Shown here piece after piece: positions 1 to 13,400 of a stretch of 64,000 bases of DNA. Below the pieces are notes generated by a model. It made no database searches. It saw only the letters and a program-made list of their open reading frames with translations, and was not told the origin of the DNA. The DNA is from Glebionis coronaria. Its lineage: Eukaryota > Streptophyta > Magnoliopsida > Asterales > Asteraceae. Position 1 is the first letter of the stretch, and every line of letters starts with the position of its first letter. The stretch is taken from the NCBI GenBank assembly GCA_025667525.1, contig JANFOE010000055.1:62001-126000 (forward strand), written 5' to 3'. Made by a program: the position numbers and the translations under genes.

Positions 1-2392
1 TTTTGGTGTGAATATATTTTACCGGGGTCAGTCCCCTTTACCCAAAAAAATGGAAAAGAAATCCGTTTTAGACCAAATTACTACAAAAGCAATCCCGCAA
101 TCCTTCTCCAGCAAGCTCCGCAATCCAACAACTTCAATACCTGAAATACATGCTTAATCATCAACACAAAGGTTGAGAAAGTTTATAGGTTTAACAAAAC
201 ATATTTGAACACATCATTAAAAATCATTCACAATTGTTTAATAGCATTGTGGCCATACATTAATCAGGCATTCCATCTTATAGCAATAGCTAATGAATTG
301 TATTAAGCTCATGACACCGACCTCTTAACTTAGTCACCCACGCCAAATGCCAGCATGACTATAAAAATTCCAGTGCCCCTACTAGGGTATCAATTGTAAG
401 TATACCACATTCTCATTCTCGTAAAATTATCATTCCCAGAGGTTACTCAGCGTAAAGCCTTGGTCTCAGATAGGGTCGTCAGCTCAATAGTACTATCATT
501 AGAATAAGCGGCTATTCCCAACTCACAACATCAAGTCAGAAGATAGTTAACGGCTCATGAATTAGGGACTTTTGCAATTTAGGTACTTATATAATTCAAA
601 TCAACAAAGGCAATAGTCGGGTCCAACAATTACTCATGACATGTGTTCATTTTACTTCAAATAGCATGTATCCCCCTCTCGGGTTTTAAAATCATTAAAA
701 CAAGTAGAAAGCAAGGCTATAGACTCACCTGAAGTATTAACAGTAGTATGACGACTTTCAACGATCGATGATGCCCGACGAACACGAAATTCACAATCTA
801 TCAAAATAAAACGCGTGCCTTTAATAATACATCCAAGTAATATTTCATACTTAAGAAAATGAAATAAATATCTCAAAGTCAAAACCAAACTCACACCATG
901 CTCAATTTATAAATTTCTTCTTATGTACACTTTTACACTTGTATTCTTTCAAAAACTGTCAATATATATATGTTAATCGTCCAAACTATTTTCCTTGCTT
1001 AAACACGTCAATAGCTTACGATACTAATCAGAAACTTCACTTACTATATATAGAAAGACCTCCCAAAAGTTGGTTAAAAGATTTTACTTTTAAAGTTCCC
1101 TGCCCGACTCATCTTCGAACTACAAAAACCGGACAGTTTTACGTCAACAATTCATATAGTCTTTTTAACTTATTTATTTGACTCCGTTTACAAAACCGAC
1201 ACTCATATTTGAAAATAAACTAAACATCATCATGCTTATCATTTTTCATCTATAGTCCCTGAGATTCGATCTAAATATCGACAACAATTATATATTATGC
1301 TGATATTCGTCTCCCGGTACACGAATAGTCAAACTATCATAACTTTTCGCTCGTTTGGAGCTAGAAGCTCTACCTTATACCAAATCAAAGCATAAGAGAT
1401 CCTCTACAACAATATCTAATTAGTTCATATCATACTCAAACTTATACGTTTCAAAAATCACTTTTATATTCTGGTCAAAAATACATCTTTAAAAATCACT
1501 CAAAATCAAATTTTTACCACATTTTAACATCAGTTTTACCACTATTATCATCCAAATATTACTACTTTCAATCCTAACATGCTATATCATCCTAGATGAT
1601 CAAATCAAATAAAACCCAACTAAAAATTCAACATGCAACAACTTAAAATAATATATAACAACAATAACACCTACAAACAACAATCATACAAGATCAAAAC
1701 ACAAGATTTTTCATCAAAAATGGGTTTTTATAAAAAGTTCATGCATGTAAGAGATTTTCATACCAATGTGTAGAGAATCAAAAGATAGAAATGGGTCTTT
1801 GATTAGTTTTAATAGATTCAAGCCAGATTTTAAAAAATCTAGGGTGTTTGTGGGGTGGAGGTTGACGGCAAAAGAGAGGGAGAGGGGAGGAGAGAGAAAA
1901 TTTTGATGGTGAGTGTGTTATGTGTGTTTTGTGGTTAAAATTTTCATTTTATATGGAAAAAGTTTAGGGTAATTTTTGCCAATTTTGATTTTTGTGGACC
2001 AAAATGCAAATACTTGGTTAAAAAGCAGGAAATGACTATTAGTCACTTTTGAAAATATTTACAGGTCTCGGGTTTCATAAAATTACTTCTCAAAACTTAA
2101 AACGCACACAAAATATGATATTATATAGTCCCGAAATGACTTAATACAACATTTAAAATAAAAACGTCAAAATATTAAACATCGATATGTTTAAAATAAA
2201 ACGTAAAATTTTAGGCATCCGTTGATATCGTCATTACTAATAATCCTCGCAACTCGTCAAAACGTAAAAATATAACTTCCAACATTCATACAAATCAAAT
2301 CACCGATCATCATAACAATCAATCTCGTCAAAAATTTCAAAAATATACGTAAAAATATAATTAAATAATGACCACGGGTTTGGGTTGTCACA
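1..2392 (-). repeat. Gypsy-type LTR fragment, family A copy 1
   Basis: The right end reads, on the minus strand, TGTGACAACCC followed by a stretch that closely matches a second copy ending at 31779 (TGTGACAATC). About 1690-2392 aligns by eye with 31083-31779, including the run around GGTCATTATTTAATTATAT and the block near 2050 about fading to 'ctcgggtttc'. About 1290-1700 also resembles 2995-3371. The TGTGACAAC start is typical of gypsy LTRs in Asteraceae (remembered). No coding sequence is convincing; the short ORFs here have no recognisable domain. The left limit is not visible, so this may be LTR plus part of an internal region. Confidence 0.45.
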
Positions 2393-2879
2393 AAGTAAAT
2401 CCATACTATCCCATTTATCCAACACTATTTGTTTAAACACTTGCACTCTTGACATTGACCCGTCATAAGATACCAAGTCAACGCAAGTCAATCTATCACT
2501 TTACTTCACTCGGACCAGTAGCTAAGTCATTTATATAATGACTAAACACTTGAGTAAGTCACCATGTGCAATAGTGAATATTCAAACTCACGCCACACGA
2601 GCATTAAACTACGTGTCCAAAATACAAATCAACAAGTATAGCCCAAATGATCACACCGATCTACCCTATCTAAACTTGTCTGATTTCGATGAAACATGGT
2701 GTCCAGATCACTTATTACCTGTATAAGACCCCCACCAAAATTTGAGCCAGAGTTCACACTTTAAAACCCATCAGCTTGACAAATTACTCGACACTAAATA
2801 TTGGGACAGAATGTGTACCCGTTTTATAAAACCATTTGTACCATTTTAAAAATACTATTTTGACCTTTCGCCTTTTAAA
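2393..2879. other. Unassigned AT-rich stretch
   Basis: I see no gene, no RNA and no clear repeat boundary. It lies between two partial copies of LTR family A and may be more of the same element. Confidence 0.4.
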
Positions 2880-3975
<1,096 letters not shown>

Positions 3976-6297
3976 GACTTCTGATTTCCGTTTTACTTTT
4001 TTTAATTATGTAAATATTTGTTTGTAATGTGCATTGAAGGGTATTACATTTTTTCTCGTCTTTCATCCATTTTATTTAGCATTATTGGTGTTAAATATTG
4101 TTCTAGTTCTAATAATACTAAGTAGATTTTGTTTGTATTAAAGTGACCGTATAAAATTCGTATAAACTATAATTTAAACTTTACTCGACAACACATCAAA
4201 AGTCTTAAATTGGTTATAGTACTAAATACTACTAAGTATATATATTTTAAGTACTGGTATACAATTTGTATTAACTTTAATAAATTATAACCTATCAAAT
4301 TACAAATAGTAGATTTAAACTAAAAGGTTAAAAAGGTCATTTATGTGAAATATAAATTCAATTGTCATAGTGTGAAATATTAAAAAAATGTTCATAAAAT
4401 TACTTGCTCGCCCAACCCGTTTTGAATGTTGCACGGACATTTGACCTACATATATTGCCACTTCTTTTACAATGTTTGAATACAAAATAATAAAGCGAAA
4501 CATGATACCTCAACTTGGAGGCCCCTATGATGTCTTTTATCCATCAAATTTGAGATAAATATGATTTTGAGAGCCAAATGTACAATGTCATCACTCATCA
4601 GGATGGATCCTCCTAAGATCTTCCACTTCAAAAAATTTATATAAAATCAATTATTATATCATATATGCATCAAATATTCTAATACTTTTAAAGTGGAAGC
4701 AAAACGTGGATCAAAATGTGTCAAGGAGATCACACTTAGTAAAAATAATACATGAGAAATGTGACGTAATCAAATCAAATTTTATATTTTCGATCTTTTA
4801 ATATGGTGTCCTGGATCCTAATATTTGATCTTTAGGAAGTCGGAGATCGACTACCGCCAAACGATATATTGGTCTTGATGGCGATATATCAGTTTTTCGG
4901 CGAGTAGTCTAAATTATATTTTTTATTTTCTTATTATTATTTTATATACTTTTATCATTATTTTATATAATTTATTGTTATTTTATTTTCATCATAATTT
5001 TTAATATTTATTTGATATTAATTTGTCATCTTTATATATTTTTAATGTTTATCTCTGTTAGTGTGAATTGGCTCACACGCTTCGTCCTAATAACAATGTG
5101 TGTACGATGGTTCGTGGCTCGCAACAATTTTTTTTTAAAAAAATGAGTGAAGGCTAACATTATCACATTAACATTTAAATTAATATGATAATTTTATTTC
5201 AAAAAACATCTACGTTGCTTAAAGGGACGATCAAACTATGCTTTATAGTAAAAATAAGTTTTTGTGCGATAATTAGAAGTGGGTAAACTGAGTTTTTTTA
5301 AATGGATCGGTTTGAGTCGACTGGTCAACAAACCGGTTGGATTTAAACCGGATCAGTTTAGAGTTAGTTTGTGGCTAGATTATAATCGAGTTTAACCAGA
5401 TTGGTTCGGCTTTAACATGTTAAAAACCGGATCGGTTCGTTTAACCGGTTTTTAAACTATTTCTGGCCATTTTTTTAAACCGGTTACAAACTGCCAAATC
5501 AACCGGTTTTTAAAAAACTGGTTTTGGTTTTTTTTCGGATCGGATTAAAACCTTGTTTTTTCGCACCTCTAGTCAAGTGTGCAACCATGATTTTCTCGGA
5601 TCGGATTAAAAACTGGTTTTTTTCTTTACGCGACGTTTGATTATGGCAACTTCATAAACAGAATCAGTGCAACCATGTTTTTGCATATAGATGAACCAAA
5701 TTACATAAACTGATAATGTAGTTTTGAGTGTGGGAGCAGTTCCTGTGGAAACTGTTGTTATACTAAAAAAATGTAGGACCTAATTACAACCGTAGGATGC
5801 ATACAATATTTGTGATCTTTGGTCAAAATTTTTAATGTAAAACTGTAATATAAGAAAGTCCTTATCAGTAATATTTATCAAAATAGTGTGCATCTTAAGG
5901 GCATAATAGCCATTATAACTTAATTCAAATAGGTACATCTTTCAATTTTCATTAATCCGATATGTTTGCACGAATATATATCGGCAATCGTTTTTAATTT
6001 TGCTAAAATACAGGAAGAATGAATAACAAAACAAAGATGAAGTATTCAACGGGTATGCATCTTAATTAGTTCTTGATCATCAATTGTAAGTATCCATGGA
6101 TGTTTTGTGTATGCATCTTGCCATCTTAGTAATCGATTGTATCGTTTTGCCTCTTAATAATATGCGGAGCATGAAAAGAGATTGCTGGCTAGGAAAATGT
6201 ATGTTGTATGTGGTATATGAACCAACATGACGCGAGTAATCGATTATGGCACCTAACTGATTAAGCTAAAGATAGCATTTATAGTTCAAAATTTTCA
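3976..6297. other. Unassigned AT-rich region
   Basis: No convincing coding sequence. It may include the body of the Helitron-like element. An AACCGG-rich patch lies at 5318-5545. The remainder is low-complexity AT-rich DNA (for example about 4915-5060) without recognisable features. Confidence 0.5.
5318..5545. repeat. AACCGGTTT-rich repeat patch
   Basis: The hexamers AACCGG/CCGGTT occur about eight times in 230 bp, with the near-palindrome AAACCGGTT repeated. This looks like a small non-autonomous transposon or decayed repeat; I could not identify termini. Confidence 0.4.
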
Positions 6298-6564
6298 CTA
6301 TTTGTTTAAAGTTTCTTCAGGACGCATATTGCAGGCTTTCGCCAATTCTGCTTCTTTTGCCAGTTTTTCTTCATCTTCCTTATTTTTGGGGCAACACCTA
6401 ATATTGTGACTGGTGATTTTACAGTATCTGCATCGTCGCTTAGTGCCAGCTTCACCGGCAGAGGGAATCCTTTTGGATGCAGTTCCTTTATTAGTAATAC
6501 CACTCAGAAATTTAATTTTAACTTTTTTTGGTTTGGTTATGACTCCTAGAGTCGAACTGTACAT
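6298..6564 (-). pseudogene. Zinc-knuckle protein fragment (FAR1/MULE-like tail)
   Basis: An 88-codon open stretch has a basic linker and a compact cysteine motif, RRCRYCKITSHNIRCCP (C-X2-C-X4-H-X4-C), followed by an acidic-basic tail and a stop. In plants, zinc knuckles of this form often end FAR1-related proteins and Mutator-type (MULE) transposases, which is the most likely source. No SWIM domain or transposase core is visible. Upstream (6565-6998) the frame is broken, and Element 1 is inserted at 7003, so the rest of any gene may have been displaced. Probably a decayed fragment. Confidence 0.35.
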
Positions 6565-6998
6565 TTGTTATGTATCCATTTCTTTGGGGATAGCTAGGCA
6601 TATCAAGATCTGCTTTTGTCATTAAACTTTTTTGGTGGTCACAATACAAATTCAAAGCGTCCGCATCTGACACCAAACTATTTCTGCAATACTCCACTGA
6701 AGAATAGATTTTGCGAATGCAACAACATTCTACACATTATTAGGGAAAAATATATGTTACATATGTTCACTATACCTATTTTACTTGTCCGAGTGGTTGT
6801 GCGTCTCTTTAGAATTTAATAAACTGCTGCAGCTTCTTTCGAAAGACTTTGTCTACGTCAACCGGTATGTCTACAACAATAACTCAGTAAGTTTCGGTAC
6901 CGACGAAATGCAAGGCAAAAGGCAGGTGCAAGTCAGACGCCATGCCTGGTTAGTTTCTCACGCTACAAATCTTGAATACCAATAAAGAAATTCGGGTA
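6565..6998. other. Flank of zinc-knuckle fragment
   Basis: On the minus strand short open pieces occur but with stops in each frame. I see no further domain. It is the left pre-insertion flank of Element 1. Confidence 0.4.
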
Positions 6999-7003
6999 TT
7001 CAC
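6999..7003. repeat. Target-site duplication TTCAC (left)
   Basis: TTCAC directly abuts the TG start of the left LTR and is repeated at 24951-24955 directly after the CA end of the right LTR. Five bases is the usual Ty1/copia duplication length. Confidence 0.93.
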
Positions 7004-7333
7004 TGTAGAATATTGATAATATATGAATCTATGAATGGGTTTGTTGATTTCTAGAGAGAGAAATTTAGAGAGAGAAAGTGAGAGAAACTATGTGTTATTT
7101 TATTAAATGAAACTAGAAAAGTGACAACAACCAACCCCTTTCCATGGTGGAAAAGGGGTATTTATACTCCAAGCTTACAATGGGCTTGGGCCGGTCCATG
7201 ACAAGCCCATGGACCGGTTCTTACTTAACTTAATAAGCAACTAATGACTATTTGTTAACTACGAGCTATTACAACATTTATAATATTGTGCAGTGACCGA
7301 TACTTCTAATATACGTAAAACGTATTTCTAACA
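7004..7333 (-). repeat. Element 1 3' LTR (330 bp)
   Basis: Starts TGTAGAATATTGATAA and ends TTTCTAACA on the plus strand, nearly identical to 24622-24950. Contains a TATAAATA box on the minus strand at 7159-7166 and the inverted repeats described for the 5' LTR; here one A is inserted in the first hairpin arm. Confidence 0.95.
7159..7166 (-). promoter_or_regulatory. TATA box in 3' LTR
   Basis: TATAAATA on the minus strand, at the same LTR position as 24776-24783. In the 3' LTR it could drive transcription outward into left-flanking DNA. Confidence 0.6.
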
Positions 7334-7344
7334 ATCTCCCCCTA
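7334..7344 (-). promoter_or_regulatory. Polypurine tract of Element 1
   Basis: Minus strand TAGGGGGAGAT lies immediately before the 3' LTR, where plus-strand DNA synthesis is primed during reverse transcription. Confidence 0.9.
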
Positions 7345-7687
7345 AGGGAGGTCACTCCACGTTACAAAGTTCTAAACCTAGCATACTATACTAAGTCTTC
7401 GTTCTTTAGCTCGTAGTCTTTTCTTCTTTTCTTTCTTTTGTTGTGAATATGTTGGTTTGATCTTTTTGGCTTTGGCTTGAGAGCATTGTTCTTTGGCCTT
7501 TCACGTGCGATCTTTGCCTCTCTTGTGAATTTGCCTTCTCGTGACTCCATGTTCCACACACTTATGTCTTTTTGTTGAATTCTCGAAAGTTTCAGAGTTT
7601 GGTACAGCGGAAGACTTTATCTTGTACTTTCTTGAATTTTTGCTAAACTTTGATGCAGAAAAACATAAGCATGTGGGAACGACTTCT

Positions 7688-7793
7688 ACAGGTACACCGC
7701 AACACCACCGTCTTCACTGGTACACAGCAACGCCACCGTCTTCAACAGGTACACAGCAACGCCACCGTCTTTAACAGGTACACAGCAACGACA
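7688..7793. repeat. Short tandem repeat, about 4 units
   Basis: Units of about 30 bp built on ACAGGTACACAGCAACGCC and CACCGTCTTCA repeat nearly four times inside the 3' noncoding region of Element 1. Confidence 0.8.
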
Positions 7794-8036
7794 CGAATAA
7801 AATGGCTTTGAACATTTTATTCTAATTCGGTAGCATTTTACCTCCGGTCGGTGAAGACCGTTGGACGATATTAGATATCGTACCCGTGACGGATAGTTTC
7901 AATTAAGTAACTTCCTGACAGGATTTCGCGGGTAAACCCGTTCTCTTTATTCGACCGTCCAAAGCTGACTGCGAACATAAAGAGTGAATCACTTGGATAA
8001 ATTATCCTTGTGATTTGAAGCCGTCAATTCATGAAA

Positions 8037-8435
8037 CCTGGAACAAGTGAATTTCAATTAAGATTTTCACCATCGTTGCTTTCCAGTTGTCACGAGCTCA
8101 ATTCATAAAGAATCTTGCACGTCACCTACCAAGTGCTGTTTGATGTTGACACTAGAAGGATTTCCACTCGTCACTGTGGTCAATAAAGAGTCACTCTGAG
8201 TGTTCTGGCAAGATCATATGATAATGCGAAGAGGCCTGGAACGAGTTTAAGTTCAATTAAGAATTAAACCACTGTTACCTTCCAGTTTTTCACAAGATTG
8301 GTTCTAAAAGAACCGCACGTGTAACCTACCATGAGCTTGTTTGATGTTGGCTCAAGCAGGATTTCCATCTTCATTGTAATACTTGCGTATTACTCGGATG
8401 TTCTGGCAATATTACAGGAATACTGCGTAGGACTC
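8037..8435. repeat. Diverged tandem duplication, two units of about 198 bp
   Basis: Unit 1 (8037-8234) and unit 2 (8235-8435) share an order of matching words: CCTGGAAC, TTCAATTAAGA, TTCCAGTT, CACGT.ACCTACCA, TGTTTGATGTTG, AGGATTTCCA and TGTTCTGGCAA. The duplication is old compared with the LTR pair. Confidence 0.75.
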
Positions 8436-9192
8436 ATGAAAATCTCTTACTTTTCACAGTGTGTGAGAAAGCAAGGAATAAATGGAAAGTGTCCTAATGA
8501 GACTTTTGATGATCTCTTGGCTCTAGACTCGATTGTGCGTTTTGATTTAGTGAGCGATGGCTGGAGAGGAGTGCCACCTTTTCAATACCAGTCTATTCGG
8601 AGTGAATAAACCAATAGATAACGTGTTGATCTCCGTGTGATTAAAACAAATACCTTTTGAGAGATATTTGAGTTAGCTGGGAAGGGTTGTGCATTGCATC
8701 ACTGGGTCTATGATGTCTTTCTTCAATACCGAGAATCATTAACAAAAATGACCTCAATAGCATATGTATTGACCCGGTTTCTGCCTAAAGTTGTAAGGAT
8801 GGCTTCTTTCTTTACACCCTTTATCTTTACAATTCTTTTTCATTCTTCAACCCCTTCAATGCTTACCAATACGTCATCACTAGCACCTTGTTGTGATTGT
8901 TCCAGTGCTAGCTTAAGTACTTGGTCGGCATTCAGCTACGTTCACATTCTTTCTCCATCTTTCCTAGGACTTCTAATTCTATCTAGGAAATTGTCCTTGG
9001 GAAGATTCCATCGGCTCTGATGAATCATTGGACTAAACCTATTCCTACCACCCTTTTGTCACCATATTCGTCGTGAATTAAGCGTGTTTTGGGAAGGAAT
9101 TGCCACCATGAAAAATCATTGAAAATCACCTAAAGTACTTGTGATATTGAAATCAAAAGTTTTGTACCTTAGGTGTTTTGTTCATCAAAAAC

Positions 9193-9204
9193 GCTCCCCC
9201 TTAA
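9193..9204 (-). promoter_or_regulatory. Extra polypurine-like tract
   Basis: Minus strand TTAAGGGGGAGC, similar to the true tract at 7334. Multiple polypurine copies upstream of the 3' LTR are a described Sirevirus trait. Confidence 0.5.
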
Positions 9205-9398
9205 CACGTGCTTTACACATATTAAGTTGGATAATCTTTAAGTCTTTTTCATCTTTTAGCCAAGTATCACTTACGTCTCCTTAATCCCATTTTCTCCCCT
9301 TATCCAAAATGTTAACCATTAATATTTGGGATATTGAATGGATTAACCGGTCTTTGGGTAAAAAATGGAATCGATGTTTGGCCATAGAACAAGTTATT

Positions 9399-9410
9399 GC
9401 TCCCCCTTAA
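9399..9410 (-). promoter_or_regulatory. Extra polypurine-like tract
   Basis: A second identical TTAAGGGGGAGC on the minus strand, 206 bp from the one at 9193. Confidence 0.5.
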
Positions 9411-9593
9411 GTTAATAAGGGATAGTTGTAGTGCTTTAGTATGATATATTTTGAAAGATTTAGAATCTCGTGAGAAATTCTTGAAAAATTATCATACCTT
9501 AACACTACATCAAGCCATTAAAGCACATTATTCAAAGATATACATATTCACAATTGAAAACCAATGTAAAGTGGATCTGAAGTGTACGACCCA

Positions 9594-10376
9594 TTAGATG
9601 GATCGTTGCAGTAGCTTGTGGTGCACTAAATATGGTCTTCCACCCACGAATCTTTCCAAGCTCCTCATCAATCTACGTTCACGGAGCTTTTGATCAATCT
9701 TCTTGATCACGTACTTTGCCATCTGCCGGTAACCCGGATGCCAATCCTCCGTCATCTCTGGCAAAGTCCCACCCGAGTTCAGATGCTCCAACTTTCCTCT
9801 GACTTGTAGAAGAGTCCCATCACTGTACTTATGGAGCTCACCCACCCTCATAAACTTCATCAAACCTCGACTGTTCAAGTAGAAAATGCCGTAATTCAGG
9901 ACAGAAATGCCGGTATAGGGACATCTTTCTACATGTTGAGGTAGCACTTGATTCACTGGACGGGTTAGGTTAAGCTTCCTTTGATAGCTTTCGACTCCCA
10001 ACTGAAGATCTTCAACTCTTGTCTTGATGACAACGCTTCGTGTGAACATACGAAGTGCTGTATTCAAAGCAATCAGGTCTTCACGAGGAATATGTGTGAG
10101 TTGATCTCGGGTCATCAGAAGCAGCATATCTTCGATATCCTCAAGGCGAATGATGGAAAAATCTCCCTGCTGGATTTTGTATTCCCTGTCATCCTCCCTT
10201 TTCAAACGAATCACCGTCACATGATAATAGCCGTTCTTGGCTTCAGTTTTCAATCCTAAAATGCTGGAGATGCGGATATCGGATCTAACGATACTTCCAG
10301 AATTGACTAGGCAGCAACCCCTGTACGCCCTTCGAACTCGTTCGTCCCAATGAGATGCACCTATGACAGCATACAT
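9594..10376 (-). CDS. Element 1 third ORF, C-terminal part (260 aa)
   Basis: Same frame as the 1047-codon ORF upstream, separated by one TGA at 10410-10412, so the two are best read as one long ORF. The sequence carries blocks I remember as conserved in many Asteraceae retrotransposon-derived proteins: DIEDMLLLMTRDQLT near residue 80, ALRMFTRSVVIKTRVEDLQ near 108, LGVESYQRKLNLTRP near 126, ELHKYSDGTLLQVRGKL near 180 and RRLMRSLERFVGGRPY near 238. The biochemical role is unknown. It contains no pol-type catalytic motif and no clear membrane segment. An envelope-like or accessory role is only an inference from position. Confidence 0.75.
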   Translation of the reverse strand: MYAVIGASHWDERVRRAYRGCCLVNSGSIVRSDIRISSILGLKTEAKNGYYHVTVIRLKREDDREYKIQQGDFSIIRLEDIEDMLLLMTRDQLTHIPREDLIALNTALRMFTRSVVIKTRVEDLQLGVESYQRKLNLTRPVNQVLPQHVERCPYTGISVLNYGIFYLNSRGLMKFMRVGELHKYSDGTLLQVRGKLEHLNSGGTLPEMTEDWHPGYRQMAKYVIKKIDQKLRERRLMRSLERFVGGRPYLVHHKLLQRSI

Positions 10377-10409
10377 ATCATAATTACGATTTACCTTTGG
10401 GACCCAGAG

Positions 10410-13400
10410 TCAGTTTACCTTTTCCTCGATAAAAAGTATTGTCCCCCAGTTGGCAGCTTTCAGTAAGGTCAGGGAGGTTGCGTACTTTGATGACCCCTTC
10501 AGAAGATACACGAGATCATTGGTGACGAAGAAGTCAAGAGCGATCTGATTATCTTGAGAGGGATCCATTGGAGGTGGAGCTCTTTCTGATTCATGAAGGC
10601 CTGGTCTTTGAACGGTATTCAGAGCCTTCAGGATCTCATCGGCATAATACTCGAACTCCATTTGGGTTAACCGGGTTTTGGCGCGAAGTCTCTTATCCTT
10701 CAACGCTTTCTTCACCAAGGATGGAGTAACCGAAGTCTTATACTCATGAGCAAAAAATGCACATAAGTCAATCGGACTTCGGATACGGAGATACAACACA
10801 TCTTTGTCAGCGTCTGTGATCGGATCATATTGTGCTACTGCCGTGATCCAAGCCTGTGGTGGTGCAGTCTCGTCTATCTCCAACGTGTCTGCCCAGTCTC
10901 GTGTGCTTGGTTCAGGAACCGTAGATTGTTGTGCTGGTTGTAGAGGAGTAGAAGTGCGAACATCTGTTGGTTCAGTTTCAGGCATTTCGGCAGTGTCGTG
11001 AACGGGTGAGTGTTGTGCAGCTTCGGGTTCCGTTACTGATTCTTCAATCACAGGAGCAACAACAACAGAACTAATGGGGTTAGTGTTAATAGGTAAAGAT
11101 ACAGCGATAGAGGTACCGGGAACCGATGACGCTGTAGTGGCATTCACATCTTGGCGCCACTTAGTTCGTCTTGATTCCGATGATGTTGATTTGTCCTTCT
11201 GCGCTGCATCTTTCTTGGACTTGGTTCTAGTCTTAGCAGTTTTCTTGGAGCTGGTAACCTTGTCTCCCTCTTTAGGCTGTTCACCCCCATCATCATCCTG
11301 ATTGTCATCCCCGTTGCTCCCCCTAGCACTCTCCTCATTCCCATCACCATCATCATCGCCATCATCATCATCCTCATCCTCGTCATCATCATCCTCATCC
11401 TTATCCTCATCATCACCATCATCGTCATCCTTTTCCTCTTCTTCTCCTTCTTCTTCCTCTTCCTCTTCACCAGTACCCTCTTCCTGCTCACTTTCTTCCC
11501 TTTCTTCTTCAGGTAGAATGTGATAAGGTATGACACTTCCAAACGTTTTGAATAACCTATCATCCTCCATGATAGCATCATTCAGGGATTTGTATAGAGC
11601 CCGTTGAATCCTAGACTTATCAAATGATCCAAGTTCCACCATACGAGCCTTAAGGATCTTCTTCAATTCAAAATCCGTCAAGTCATAAGCAATCTTGTAG
11701 GCGGATTCTGAAGGATTGGATGACTTGATCAACAAGTTATCAGCTGCTAGCGTCTTCAACTCATCACGCAGTTTAGGCATAATGGATTCAACAGATTCTT
11801 GCACTCTTTCTTCAACAAAGGCTTCAAGTGCTTCTTTTTGCTCTTTGTATTTATCCCTCATCGCTTGAAGTCTGGTGATACGTGCCGCATGCTTATCAGC
11901 CTCAGCCTGATTAACCCGAGCTAGTTCTTCTGCATGTGCTTTTCGAGTCACCTCCATATCTGCAGCGAACCTAGCAATCATCTCCTCTTGGGCTTTCCTA
12001 GATGCTTCTTCACTTTGTGCTCGTCTTTGTAACTCTTGGCGAAGTTCATCCATTTCGCGTTTGTGATTATCCACATGTTTATCCAACATTTCGGCCATCA
12101 CCAATGCAGCCATGGTAGATGTTGCAGAGCTGCTCTTGGTTGATTGGAGAGGCTCGGTTGTTACTGCGGTACTAAGGATGGGAATTGTCGGTGGTGGAAG
12201 AAATGGTGTTGACGCCGGTCTGGTTGGTAAGGGTTGGATTTGTGGAGGTTGAGTTGCTAAAGGTTGAGTTGACATCATGATCGTAGGAGCAACAGACTCC
12301 TTTTCCACACTTGCTGAAATAGGGATTGATGGCTCCTTCGAAGTGGAATAATGTTCAGGTGACCCAAACTCATCAACATCATCTGGTTCCACGTACTCAT
12401 CCTCAACATCTACCCTTGCACCTGAACCACTACCGCCAGTATCTTTCCTACTCCTTTGAATTGCTATCTTCATCATTTGTTTCTCTGTCTTGTCAAGAGC
12501 AGGATCAACAACATCTTCTTCATCACGTAAGATCATCTCATCAGCCTTACCCTTTCCCTTCTTACCCTCTGTCTTCTTCTTCTTGGTTTCGGGTTCAGGT
12601 AACGCAGCTGGTTGTTTGCGTTTACCTTTACTCTTCACTGTAGTAGACGAATCTTCTCCAGTCTGAAGGTTTACTTTCAGTTTCTTGATTTCTAGCTGCA
12701 GTAGCTTGTAATCAGCAGAACCCTTAATTTTATCAGTCAGAAGGTAATCAGGAATAGGACCCGGAATCACACCAATAGAAGGTCCTTCATGCCTCAGATC
12801 TACAGTATCATCAGCTTCTTCAGTGTGATAACGACTTGCTGCACGCCTATCAATAGTAGCATCATGTTTCATAAAATAATTAATGATAAGCTTGATAAAC
12901 CTTGGATAAGGAAAGAAATTTGTCTTCAGCTTCTTGTTATAGAAGAGTTGAAAGGTGAATTCTTCCCATATCAACAATGCATAATCTGCATTTGCAGCTT
13001 TGTACATGCCATAGAACAGGTTTATTATAGGACTGCGCAGAGCATCATGGCCACTCGTTTTTGGTGTAAGACATCTACTGAGAATACCCATCAATGCTCT
13101 CCAAGGTTGTCCTACTTTAGCAGTCGTAAACTCAGACGCAACTCGTATTTCCGGACATCCAAGAGCGTCAAATAACTCCATGAGTTCATCTTTAGTAGGA
13201 TCTCTCGAAAACGACATGCCTTTGGGTGTATCCCGTATACCAAGAATCTTACGGAAGTCTGAAACTGTGAGCGTCTGCTGCTTGTTGTCGATGGTGAAAG
13301 TGATCTTGTTTGAGGTGATTTCCTTGGTAGCCCAAAATTCATACATATACTCATAAGGCACCGAGGCACTACTTCTCAAAGCATTCTTAAAATGGGATTG

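Larger units (their letters stand above)
7345..9593. other. Element 1 3' noncoding region
   Basis: About 2.2 kb between the third ORF and the polypurine tract. No convincing protein. It holds a four-unit minisatellite (7688-7793), a tandem duplication (8037-8435) and two extra polypurine-like tracts (9193 and 9399). Such a long 3' region is unusual for copia elements. Confidence 0.6.

Noticed and set aside
11302..11523. Ser-rich plus-strand ORF opposite the third ORF
   Set aside because: It is the antisense shadow of the Asp/Glu-rich stretch of the third ORF.
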